Below are positions 1 through 10,447 of a DNA stretch of 64,000 nt, piece by piece (positions within the stretch are counted from its first letter, which is position 1; each line of letters opens with the position of its first letter). Under the pieces are notes generated by a model, which saw only the letters and a list, made by a program, of their open reading frames with translations, was not told the DNA's origin and searched no databases. Source of the stretch: Protostelium mycophagum (Eukaryota; Evosea; Variosea; Protosteliida; Protosteliaceae). Position numbers and translations under genes: made by a program. The DNA is taken from positions 1 through 64,000 of the forward strand of contig MZNV01002869.1 in assembly GCA_002081555.1 (NCBI GenBank). Direction: 5' to 3'.

Positions 1-1510
1 CTTTGAGTTTCTCTTTCTTTTATTGGTTTCTTTCTTGGATCTTCCTTCTTAGATCTTTGCAACAGTCCATCAGTGTGAGTCACTTCTAACAAACATTTCA
101 TTTTTCTCACAATTTTGCAGTTTAAAATTGAATTTTAAGTTAAAATATAATTTTTATTTGAATTATTGGAGTTAAAATCTGTGAAATTTCAACTTAGGAA
201 TGTTTGAACATCTTTTTGCAATATTCAAATGTCATTTTCCCTAAGTATTAAGAAAGAAACATACAACATAAAAAAACATAAAGAAAAGTGTCTTTAAAAT
301 TATTTATCTCATTTACGCAATCTAACACGTCAACCTATGACACATGCCAACCCCTCTATCCACTTAAATAAAGTTAATGGTACTTTGTACCTCAATGTTC
401 TTTATCTTTGTGCAAACTTTCAAAACTATTTAAGCACCACCTAAAAGGCTATGCCAAAATTATTATTGGAAAAATTAATTGTTAATTCTTTTCAAAATTT
501 ATTGGATTTTGTTGATGCAACTGTAGTTGTTCTACTCTGCAGTGCAAGAGAAGGAACCACTACCGGTACACCCAACTTTGAAACTTCTACTATGGACTTT
601 TTGTTAAAGCATCAACATGTTAATGAGGGATCTGGGTTTTTCTCCACAAATACTCCGCTTGGAAAACACACAAGTAGCACACACCCTTTTTGCTACTCTT
701 TGTGCTGGATCATCTTTGCCTCAAGATTCTTCTGGCATTACTTTGGATGTTGCCCTGTATTATCAGCAATAATCTCCAATTATTGTATTGCACGTGAAAA
801 CTTCTGCAACATGCCAGCCAATTTAGTGAAGCTGATACAGAAAGAAACTTCCCCCAGTGCCCCTGTCTCTGCCCTTACAAAAACTCCTGACACTGATGCA
901 ATAGATGAACTGCTTTGTGTGGCTTATTATAGAGGGGTAGAAAACATTAGGAAAAGCCAGTGGCCTTTTTAAGGCATTAGAGTCTTGCAAAGGAATGCTT
1001 TCTAAGTGAGACACACTCATCACCTATTGGGCCAATATCACAACCAAAGTGATGAGCAACATTAATTGCAAGTTGACATAGGACAATCTCATTGCAGATT
1101 CTTATTACACCCATGCCAACAACACCCACAAGATCACTGTGTAAGCTGCAATCAAGAATCTCACCTAAGGGAACCTTAGTATCAGAGAATTTTTCCACCT
1201 CATTGATGATAAGGCCCATATAGCTAGAGTGCCTGATAATGTCAAGGTGTATTTCTTTTCTCAAGGGCTTAATAAAGATATCATTAAGTTCTCAGCAGCA
1301 GGAAAATTATCTGCCACTGTTGCTAAAATTCCAGAGGGTCATGGCTGTAGATAAGGATTGAGTTCCTTATTTCCTTAATATAGGCTGGTGAACTCTCAGC
1401 TTGCCATGGCTTACTGGTATTGTTAGTTGTCTTGTTGTTAGAAGTCCTATTTAGAAACGTTGATCACTCAGTTCTCTTTTGTATTGTATTTATTCTGTAT
1501 TTCAACAGTG
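1..1510. other. AT-rich low-coding tract, possible old LTR-retroelement fossil
   Basis: No convincing host gene is visible here. Base composition and word use differ from the gene-dense remainder, and the recurrent GTTGTAG word is absent. A 173-codon open frame on the + strand (451-972) has no recognisable domain. A separate + strand stretch near 1225-1330 reads as a short peptide containing VYFFSQGLNKDIIKFSAAGK, which faintly resembles the helical part of LTR-retrotransposon Gag proteins. If real, the element is old, broken in several places and has no recognisable protease, reverse transcriptase or integrase in the window. It may continue to the left of the window. I cannot exclude that this is simply unannotated intergenic DNA. 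Confidence 0.25.
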
Positions 1511-1772
1511 ATCTAGAAGTTATTGTGAGTTCTCACACAGTGCCACAGATAATATTGGAGATTGCAACGATAAATAAAAATTAAAAAAAAGGGACAGTTA
1601 TTCACCAGTGTCAAAGTAGAGAGGAAGAGCTGACGGTTGTTGAAAATGGTGCAAGTTGTTTTCAAATTCCGAACATCCCCATGAAAGGCAGCCCCACGGG
1701 AAGCTTGAACTGTAAAGCAGGAGCACTTACGTGGCTGAAGAGCCCAAGCCTTGGTCCGGCCTTTCACCATCA

Positions 1773-3015
1773 ATGACAAAGTTGAAACTGGCTGTAAGTA
1801 ATCTTGCAGCCGTTGTGGGAAAACATCGTTATAATCCCATCTCTGAGGTGAATTGACTTTAACTTCAATCGTAACGTTTTGAAGGCTGCCTTGAATGTGT
1901 GGCGTGTCAATGCAAGAGAATCCTTCCTTGAGGCAGTGGAAAGAAATGGCGTGCGGCTCATAGACACCCAGAAGGTGATCAAATCAAGCATAAAGATTCC
2001 AAAATGAAGTTAAATAGATAATAGAAGATTTGAGCGCACCAACGCAAAAAAAGATCGACATGGCTATTAACTCACTTGATCTGAAGCTCTCAAACAAGGT
2101 TCTCCTCGGAAACCGAATCAAACTGATTTACATGCAGATGGAACATATCATGCAGATGAAAGAGGTCATTGATCTGCCCGAACAGTACCAAGCGGAGATA
2201 AAGAAGCACATCTATAAAACAAGAGGAACCATCGACGAACCAACAACAATCGAAAGATTTGAAGCAATAACACAGTCGGTCAGTTAATACCTCTTCTGAA
2301 TTCTTTAATTTTTAATGTTTTTTTATTAAAAAACGAACTTTTGGATTTATAATAGAAACTGTGAAATCAATTTGAATGATTGAAATTTATGCTTTGGCAG
2401 GTTGTAGAGGAGAACAATTACATTTTTTATAAGAAAGATCTTGGAAATTATGCTGAGTTGAGGGGTAAAATTGACGGGCGGCTCACTCAGAGCCAAGAGG
2501 TAAGAATTCAAATTTTGAAATATTCGAATGAGGATTTGTCTCACGGTCCAAAGTTTTTAAATATTTTTTCCTCGAAAATCGCATTGTGATGCGACATTTA
2601 CAGTATTAGCTCTTCACGGTTAGAACACGTGAAATTCACGGCTCATTACCGTCAGGAAATTAAAATCTTAAGGTTTTGGAATTTAAACACAGACAAAACA
2701 GACTCTTCAGATACGTCCCTCTATACGAGCAGGTGAAGTTCCCGCCAAAATAAAAATTCGAAATTTAAAATCGCGCAGGTCCAGCTGATGGGGTACTTGT
2801 ACGTGACAGACCTTCCACATGGAAAAATCATACAAAAATTCTCCGACCAAACACAAATCTCGACACCCATCACATTACAGCCCGATTTGTGGTCCGAAAT
2901 TGTGAACAAATCAGATTTATTCTGTGAGAATATGTTCAAATTATTGGAAGATAAAGAGAAGCAAGACAGACTCATTGTAGATGAGATATGTAAGTCTTTT
3001 GGTGATTTTTTCTGA
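1773..3015 (+). CDS. YqaJ/lambda-exonuclease-type PD-(D/E)xK nuclease
   Basis: Predicted DNA exonuclease/recombinase of the YqaJ superfamily, a type common in phages and large DNA viruses. Exons I infer: 1773-1847, 1885-1974, 2018-2278, 2401-2499, 2673-2732, then 2779 to the stop at 3015; the internal joins keep phase 0. The N-terminus has the family entry motif (LAAVVGKHRYNPISEAALNVW in spirit: G-K-x-x-Y-N-P then VW). Mid-protein there is TRGTIDEPTTIERFE, then RGKIDG (catalytic Asp), then VLEFKHR (the ExK pair), then YVPLYEQVQLMGYL, the conserved Gln-containing helix. All catalytic positions are therefore present in about 275 residues. The C-terminus is uncertain: a good donor at 2990 could replace the 3015 stop, but joining it to the acceptor at 3199 gives an immediate stop. 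The gene is intron-rich, so it is resident in the nuclear genome rather than a recent viral copy. Confidence 0.7.
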
Positions 3016-3199
3016 ATAGAGTTTAACGTGAGTTGTACGTGCATTATCGACCTAAGATGTCAGTTTCGAGATCTGGGAAATTGTGTTGGGTACTGTATTG
3101 TTTGCCTTCATGAATCCCAGGATTTCTGTCTTCTCGTAATCGCGCCTTGACAATTTATTTTTGGTTTTTCTCAGATGCGTGACTGCGCTTGTTTTGCAG

Positions 3200-3374
3200 G
3201 AAATTTAAAACCAATGAAAATGATTACATTGAGTACATCAAGCAAAAGGGACTTGTGAAATCGCTCAACTTTCCAGATGAAGCGGGTTGGGAAGAAACAA
3301 AGAGTTTCCACGTGCTTCACCCATTTCGAGATTTAACCGTGTCACAACAAGCATATGAACAGTTGAAAAGATAG
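3200..3374 (+). other. Open stretch, possible extra 3' exon
   Basis: After a polypyrimidine-CAG acceptor at 3199 an open frame reads KFKTNENDYIEYIKQKGL and onward for about 57 residues to a stop. Its composition is coding-like. It could be a last exon of the upstream nuclease only if a weak donor (GTCTTT near 2994) is used, because the strong donor at 2990 is out of phase. No domain is recognised. The remaining DNA to 3678 holds nothing I can assign. Confidence 0.3.
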
Positions 3375-3678
3375 GCAGACCGTGCATTTTGTGCGGTGAA
3401 GAACGGATGTGGGTCACTGGCTTGGCTCTACAACACGATGAGAAGTAAATTGACAATCATTGATTTTATAATCTTCTGATCTTTTCGAACCGCAAACAAA
3501 CTTTCCTGGGCAGGGCCTGAGAAAACTCCTGTTTATTGTGCCAACTTTTGCAAAGTAGATATCAAATTTTGCTGGCGGAAGACCGCTGCACCCGAGAATA
3601 CACCAATTTAATGATTTTTGGATCCAAAAATCGTTTTCTTGGATCACGCAATAGAATTCATTTACAATTCTCAATACT

Positions 3679-4896
3679 TTATTCACTCAAACCCAAAGAC
3701 GTCATGGTTTCGTCATACAACCTCTTTGCAGCCTCTTCGTCGTATGCGTGTGGTGCATACCCTGCAGTACTGTAGTTGTGCCCCGGTGCAGCCTGATCAG
3801 CCTCTGCGCAGTCGTCAAGGTATCTCCCTCCTCTGTTTGCCCACTCCTTCCCGATTGCGGCCCAAACAGTGGTGGCAGCACCTTGTTCGACATTCTTAAG
3901 GTGTCTGTGTTATGTCATTCTGTGCAAATTTATATCCAAAGCTCACCTCTTTTGTGCGTCTGTGATGTTGTCCATCATCTCTTGGACATGCACTTGTAAT
4001 TTTGTACGAATGCCTCCAGGATTCAGAGAGGTGCCGTGCAACCCTGAACCTCGTCAGCCCTTGTCAAAACTGTCTATTACGCTCACCTCTGCTTCCGTAT
4101 CTCCTCTCGATCTCGTTTGCGAGATAGATGTTGGCTGTTTTGGATTGCGCGTAGGCTTTAAATTTGTTGTACCCGCCCTTGGAGAAATTCAAGTCGTCAA
4201 ATTGGACCCCGCCGAAACGGTGAGCCACGGAGGAGAGCGACACAACTCTGGAAGCAAATTCTGGTGAAGCTGAGGACAACATGACGGACTTGAGGAGTTG
4301 GAACAGGTAGAAGTGTCCGACATAATTGGTCTGCACAATTTCAGAAACTTTGTGTCGGCAAACCGACTCACCGCGAATTGCATCTCGAAACCTTCTGGAG
4401 TGATCTCGTGCTGTGCAATAGACATGATACCTGTGTATCATTCAGTCTCTTTGATAACCAAAAGAATAAATCAAATTATACAAAATCGGTATTGCGGTAT
4501 TACGACTTTTCCGTAAAGGGGCATACCTGCATTCAAAATGAGAACGTTCAAAGTCTGACTCTTCTTCAAGAACTCCTCTGCGCACTCCTTGACAGACTTC
4601 AAGTTGTCGAGTTCTAATTTTAGAACCTCCACATCGTTCTTTCCCCCGCTGACATCTCTTGCCACCTCTTCACCTCTTGTCACATCTCTTGCCGTGATGA
4701 AGATTCTAGCACCCGTCTTGTGCAATGCTCTTGCTGTCTCTATGCCCAAACCGGAAGTGCACCCAGTGATGAGAAACACTCGTCCTCTTAGCTTATCCTC
4801 CATCTGTTCATCTTGGACAATTTGTGAGGCTGTAGGTCGGCTATCACCGGGTCCTGTAAAGTTCTTGTGGGCTTCTACGTATCTCTCAAAAGGCAT
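3679..4896 (-). CDS. Short-chain dehydrogenase/reductase, WWOX/retinol-dehydrogenase-like
   Basis: A classical SDR enzyme, expected to oxidise or reduce a hydroxyl or carbonyl group with NAD(P). The start at 4896 begins MPFERYVEAHKNF. The Rossmann motif is VFLITGCTSGLGIETARAL (TGxxxGxG) at about residues 40-60, followed by the LILNAG motif just before the first intron. The catalytic Ser lies in VVSLSSVAHRFGG and the YxxxK pair in YAQSK. The C-terminal exons read GLHGTSLNPGGIRTKL and end in MTSLGLSE with a stop at 3679-3681. Four or so introns of 40-90 nt separate these pieces. The length (about 320 residues) and the long segment between the Ser and Tyr motifs match the WWOX/RDH11-14 branch. 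The substrate cannot be told from sequence. No signal peptide or clear membrane anchor is seen. Confidence 0.85.
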
Positions 4897-5410
4897 CTGA
4901 AACTTGAAGGTGTTTCTATGTGTTAAAAATGAGCCAGGAATGAGTGGTTTTCTGATTACGTACGAAATGGTCCGATCCGGTTGTGACGCGCATCCTAACG
5001 CATCAATTCTCGTTAGGGTTTTTCTCTACTTCCGGTCGGGTCTTTTTGTGAGTCCTATGACTTGTTGTAGACAAGATCATATTCCAACAAGGGACAACTG
5101 CATAATCTGGAGAGAACAACATCACATGTTTGACGCCCCAACTAATTTGGAATACTGTTCTGTTGTTTAAAAAAATTTGGGGGATATTTAACCTGGATTA
5201 TTACTTTCCAATATTAAATGTGAGGGAGTCAGCGCAACAATGCTGGAAGCGGTTTTCTTTTCCTTGGTGGTTTTTTTTGTGGTGAAATTTCGGGTAGAAA
5301 AAGAAAAAAAATGTTGGATGAGAAGCACTCTTTTTCATCGGAGACAAGGGCGATCTGCTCTTTCGAAAAAAATACAACGACCTGGGCGATTAGTGTAACA
5401 TAGATACAAG
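4897..5410. other. Divergent intergenic/promoter region
   Basis: About 510 bp separate the divergently transcribed dehydrogenase and F-BAR genes, so both promoters should lie here. One GTTGTAGA word occurs near 5055. An A/T-rich run with T8 and A8 tracts lies at 5260-5320. I see no gene, tRNA or clear TATA element. Confidence 0.5.
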
Positions 5411-8107
5411 ATGTCGTTTGCAGACAGTCTTTTGGTGGGTGGTTATTTCATGATGCCGTAACTTGAGCTCAGTCGCGATGAGAGAAGATCAGCCAAACAT
5501 GCCGATCTCGTGAAGCGTTGAAGACATCTTGTTGTGATTCCTTTCATATATGCCAAGATTGGTTGACACCCGCAGGATGGATTTGATCTTTTGAATAAGA
5601 GGACAGGTGGTGGTCTGAAATCCATTCAGAACTTTATCGATTTCTACAAGAATCTCGCCAAGATCGAGAAGGAGTACGGACGTTCATTGTCTAAGTTGGC
5701 CCAAAATGAGAAGAAGGAATTCTCCAAGCAGAGCGCCACCTCCAAAGAAGTGGGGTGGGTTGTATTCCTCTACCGTCTTTGTCCTTGATATCATACTCAA
5801 ACACTCCTAGATCTACTTTATTTGAGTGGGAGACCATTTTCTCAGAGTTGGACAAAATCGGTGAATTTCATAATCAATTGGCTGTGAAGATCGAAAACGA
5901 TTTGTGTCATCACATGGCCACATACATTAAAGAGAAGGAAAAGACAAAAAAGAAGGTACCATCTTTAGACGTAACACAGACGATCTGAAATATCACAGTT
6001 GGAAAATGATTCCTCCAGAATCGTGAAAGAGATCAAAGCTCAGCATGACAACTTGGCCAAGGCCAAATCCAAATACGTCACTCTAACAAAAGAAGCTGAG
6101 GTGAGTGACCATCTTTCACCGTAGATCACGTTAAGATCCCCGTGGTTCACGCAGATGTCCGCACTAAGAGGATGGACGAAATCTTTTGGACGTGATGGTG
6201 CACGCGGCGATCGAGATGTACTTGATCATTGTCAGAGCTGCAGATCATATTTAGACATACGAAAAATGAAAAAATTTGCAGATGAAGTTGCAGCGGTGTA
6301 ATTTTGTTTCGGATTTTCCGCAGACTCCTTTCTCTCAATGTACAAAACCATTTTAGTTGCTGCTGGCGTGTTTGTTTATCAAATCCTCATCTGATTTCCC
6401 TCACTTTTCATGATAGAAATATTTCTTGGCGTGAAAATGACAACAATTCTTTCATTTAAAATTGTACAGGCTTTGGAAAAGGGCCTTCACGATGTGAACG
6501 TCAAGCCCAGCAATCTTCCCAAGATGGAGGCCAAGCACAAGCAAGCAGAAGAGAAGGCTGAACAGGTGATGCATATTTAAAATTAGCAGATTCTATTTTT
6601 ATCTCGCAAACTAAGAAAATTTCAAGTTAAAGAAAAAAAATTCTATTTGAATTTATTTGATTTTCTGCAGGCAGACAGGGACTACCAAGGAGTTCTACAA
6701 CAAACAAACCAAAGGCAACACGAATACTACACTTCCACAATGCCTTCTCTCCTCAAGGTTCGAATTTTCCGAGAGTTTTCCAGAAAATTTCGGGTTGTAG
6801 ATGACACGTTCCAGGAATTCCAAGAATATGAAGAAGAGAGAATAATTTATTTGAAGGGCCAGACCCAAACTTGGGCCTCTTGGAATGCTGAAGAACCCAT
6901 TGTGATGCAAAATATCTGCGCACAGATCACCACCTGCGCCACAAACATCTCCCCCGAGACCGACATCAAGGCGTACTGTTCTGAGAACGCAACAGGAGTT
7001 ACGCCCCCTCCTGACATTGATTACGTATCCGCACAAGAGGGTGCTGAAGGTCAGTTGTAGATGAGAGTGATGAAAATTCGCTGAAATTTTGTAGTTGGAG
7101 GAGTTGGAACCCCCAGAACTAAGCCCAAGACTGGTGCTTCTATGTCCAAAAAAAAACCGGCAGACAGAGTGAGTTTTGTGAAGAATCTTCTCTTATTGAA
7201 GAACAACTTTTCATTTTGATAATTCCTCGTTGTAGTGCACTGACTCATTCCAGGAATGGGGTCTCACCGCCACCGACAACTTCCTCAGCGACGACGAAAA
7301 ACGCACCAAATTGCAGGGACAAGCCGAAGAGCTGGATAAGGCCCTCGCTTCTGAGACAAAAGCACTGGCTGGTGTTGAGAACTTGGTCAGGTTTTATGCG
7401 GCAGATCCCGTCGCAAAGAAGAAGGCAGAGGAAGAGGTCTCCGACCTGAACAATACCATCAGCAAGTGAGTTTTTCAAAAATAGATTTTTTTCTATCAAG
7501 AATAGATTTGGCGCAGCGCGCCAAAAATCAAATTTTGAAATGGTGACTCCGCTTTGCCTCTGTAGATATGCTGGCAAAGCCACAAAAGAATTCTACTTAT
7601 TGTGTGCACCCAATTTATGACTGTCTCGTTGTAGACTGTCAAAAATGTTCACATATATCCCACACAGTGTACTACAATCAGCTGAAGAATTTAGGTTGTC
7701 TTCTGCACAACAACTGGTCTCTTCTCAATTGGCTTCCCTGGGAGGCACCCCTGTTTACAATGCGCCTGCCGCTGCGCAACCCGCCGCCACAAGCTACGGT
7801 TATGATGACTACTCCGCAGCCCCCGCGGCCTCCGCAGGTAAACCCTTCACTACAGCGAGACATATATTTTCCCGCCAAAAAATCTGAAGGATCGTAGGAG
7901 TACAGGCAAGATGTCTTTACACTTACACTGCGGGAGCAGAGACAGAACTCAGCTTTAACGAAGGTGAGGTGTTGAGATATCTTGACAACCTGATGATTCC
8001 CAGGTGACATCATCACGATCACGAACCAAGATGATGACTCTTGGTGGTATGCAGAGTTGCACGGAAATGCCGGATTTGTACCCAATAATTACGTCCAACT
8101 TTTGTGA
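5411..8107 (+). CDS. F-BAR / HR1 / SH3 protein (CIP4/Toca/FNBP1 layout)
   Basis: Membrane-curving adaptor that links Rho-family GTPases to actin assembly during endocytosis and motility. The first exon is only 24 nt (MSFADSLL, 5411-5434) and joins exon 2 at 5576 to give MSFADSLLDGFDLLNKRTGG, the typical F-BAR opening. The F-BAR helices follow (FIDFYKNLAKIEKEYGRSL, LFEWETIFSELDKIGEFHNQ, YYTSTMPSLLK, EEERIIYLKGQTQTWA). Near 7250-7470 an HR1-like coiled coil reads FLSDDEKRTKLQGQAEELDK. A Pro/Ala-rich linker (near 7740-7840) leads to a C-terminal SH3 domain with CLYTYTAGAETELSFNEG, then DDSWWYAELHG and GFVPNNYVQLL, ending at the stop 8105-8107. All three SH3 hallmarks (ALYDY-like, WW and PxNY) are present. 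About a dozen introns. The stop lies 38 bp from the convergent oxidoreductase stop. Confidence 0.88.
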
Positions 8108-8145
8108 AAAATAAAATGAAAGCAAAGTCCTTTTAAAATTAAATT

Positions 8146-10113
8146 TTATTTTTCTTTCAAGCCCCTGATGGCGGGACCGTTGATGACATCTCCCATTGCA
8201 TTGAAACGCGACCCGTGAGCGGGGCAATCCCAAGTCTTCTCGGAGTCGTTCCTACGCATGTCATAAAGACATCATTTGGAGTGTACAGACCATCTAACAA
8301 GAGCACCGAGGTGGGGACAAGTGGCAGAGCAAGTGTGTACATTCCCTTCTACATCTTTGTAAATCGCGACTTTGTGCAGACCGCGCCTCATGACAGCACC
8401 ACATCCAGGTTGAATATCCTCTATATCTATTGCTCATCATTTTCGAGTTTCTACAACGAGGCTTACCATGGACATCTCCTCCTTTCACCCAATCGAGATA
8501 TTGTTTCTGAGTGTTTGCGTTTTCAGTGAGGGATTCTCCTAATGCGTGGAAGGGCTTTCTTGAAGGGTCGTAGAGGTCGATGAATGGGTTATGGACTCCC
8601 ATGATGATGTCGTGTATTACTTTGGCCCCGATATTGGTGTTTGTCATGCCCATCCCACTGTCTAGAACCATTCAACCGGTTTTTCTGTAAAGGGATGTAC
8701 CTCCGGTGATGATGAAGACATTAGAACTGTCATTTGGATTCTTTCCAAGAAATGGCAACCCATCATTTGGCTCGATGATCTGACCACTCCATCTAGAACC
8801 CATCAACACATGGTGACATCACTCATGACATCTCACTTGTCGACAAAATCGATGACTTGAGGGAATCTTTGCGATGTCCAGAGCATCAATTTCTGGTATC
8901 TTTCTTCGAAATTGTCAGCTTGCCCAACTGGGTGGTCTTCGCCTCCCACAATTAAAAGATCAAACTGTGCATCTATTGGTGCCAACCGCACACTGCACAT
9001 ATCAATGAAATCTCATGATTTTTGAATGGAATTTCCGCGAATTCTCACTAGTGGTATGGATCTTCTGTGTCAAAGTAGAGAGCGGCAGGAACACTTCCTT
9101 TTGGTATTCTGGCTGTCACAACATAACTTCGGTACGCCTTCATCTTGAGAAACATGGTGACTTTGTTGTTGATGGGCACATTTGTAGCTTCCACGATGTA
9201 CTGGCAGGTCACTCTGACTCCATCACTTGTGATGACGTGTGCATTTTTTCCTGAAAAAGTTGGTATAGTTTCATTGTGGTGAGGCTCACCCCCTTTAAAT
9301 TCTTTGGCGTGTGTCTGTGTGAAAATTCTGACACCTTTTCCGGTGCAAGCTTCAGCGAGTCCTGAAGTTGCTTAGATATTTGTCGTGAAAAGAATCTCGC
9401 TTACCGGCAAGGTATTTGTTTATATGGAACTGCCCTTGGTTTGGGAAGTGAATTCCCCCGCATCCAAAAATAGGAACATTGTCGACAAAAGAAGCCCCTG
9501 TACCTGCATCTATTGATGCTTGTAGTTCTTGTTGTAGATCGACAGTGGGTTGGTCTCCCGCCAAAAGATACCCGTCCAATAGGGTGAAATCGCACTGAAT
9601 ATTCTCTGAAAAAGATGAGAAAGGACACGTCTACAATGGGGGTACCTCTGACAATGATGCTCTGGATCTGTTGTATGGCAAAGGCGTGGCTCTCTGCAAT
9701 CTGCTTCGACACTGTTGGGTTGAAGCTTTTAGACATAGAACTGTAGCGGTCGTCTAATGCAGTCGCTAGAATGGCAGATTAATCTCGGATGCACCACCAC
9801 AAAGACTTACTGAGGTAAGCCGTGGACCTGCCCGATTCGCCAGACCCAAGAATGCCATCCTCTAAAACCACGACGGTCAAGCCAGCATCTGCCAAGAGGT
9901 ACGCCGTCGTCAGTCCTGCTATCCCTCCTCCAATCACACAGACCTGAGAAAATCATCTTCCATATCGTTTCGAATGAGACTGACATCAGAAGTTAGGTCG
10001 CCATGGAGTTTGGTGTATCTGTTTGGCACGGTCGTCGCACCGTTCGGCCCTGCCCAGCATGACGTCGTCAGGCCCGAAGTGATCAATCCGACAGTCTCTG
10101 CAGCACTAGTCAT
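8146..10113 (-). CDS. FAD-dependent oxidoreductase (DAO family) fused to Rieske [2Fe-2S] domain
   Basis: Predicted flavoprotein oxidase/dehydrogenase with its own iron-sulfur electron relay. The start at 10113 reads [16 protein letters not shown] spliced join then gives [20 protein letters not shown], the GxGxxG FAD-binding fold, followed by [20 protein letters not shown]. The DAO core continues through the substrate-domain exons ([20 protein letters not shown]) and the second FAD segment [16 protein letters not shown]. The C-terminus is a Rieske domain: [20 protein letters not shown] and then AHGSRF, giving the two Cys-x-His pairs. The last intron (39 nt) falls between the two pairs, and both halves fit in frame only when it is removed. 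The protein ends in GLKEK. The same fusion is known in bacterial proteins of the YhfW type, so bacterial origin is possible. The substrate is unknown. Confidence 0.85.
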
Positions 10114-10447
10114 CGTCTTCGTCTTGGGTTCGTGGTTTATAAAATCGACTGGTGGATTTCGTGAGGCGGCTGGTCACAGTTTTACGTCTGTAGAGAATGT
10201 CACGTGACCATATTTTGTTTTGCATTTGAAATGGGTTGAACAGTTTCTGAGCTCATTGTTGGAGGAGCCGCCCACAGGCAACGGAAACTAAGATTATTAA
10301 ACTTATAGTGGACAAAAGACCATAAGGTGTTTCAGAACTGATGAGATGGAGCTCCTCCAAAATCCTGATGTGCGGCATTTTTTTGGACACCCGAAAATAA
10401 AATAGTTTTATGACGATGTACAGATGCAAGCACCGAACGACAGAGTT
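10114..10447. other. Intergenic spacer between two minus-strand genes
   Basis: This spacer holds the promoter side of the FAD-Rieske gene and the 3' flank of the helicase gene. Apart from the TATA-like word I see no gene or repeat in it. Confidence 0.5.
10137..10146 (-). promoter_or_regulatory. TATA-like element upstream of FAD-Rieske gene
   Basis: On the minus strand the sequence reads ATTTTATAAACC, 24-33 bp upstream of the proposed ATG at 10113. If it is a functional TATA box the mRNA leader would be very short. Confidence 0.3.

Noticed and set aside
1421-1507. A TG...CA bounded segment resembling a short LTR
   Set aside because: No second copy, primer-binding site or polypurine tract could be identified; the ends are common dinucleotides.
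2656-2692. A micro-exon encoding EIKILR for the nuclease, followed by a 20-nt intron
   Set aside because: A single acceptor at 2672 gives a continuous exon with LEFKHRQNRLFRYVPLYEQ in phase 0, which fits the family better and needs no tiny intron.
3376-3446. Peptide RPCILCGEERMWVTGLALQH on the + strand, zinc-ribbon-like
   Set aside because: No donor/acceptor pair joins it in frame to the exon before it, and a single CxxC is not enough for a domain call.
3536-3899. Forward open frames over the dehydrogenase C-terminus
   Set aside because: They are shadows of the minus-strand exons that encode the end of the dehydrogenase.
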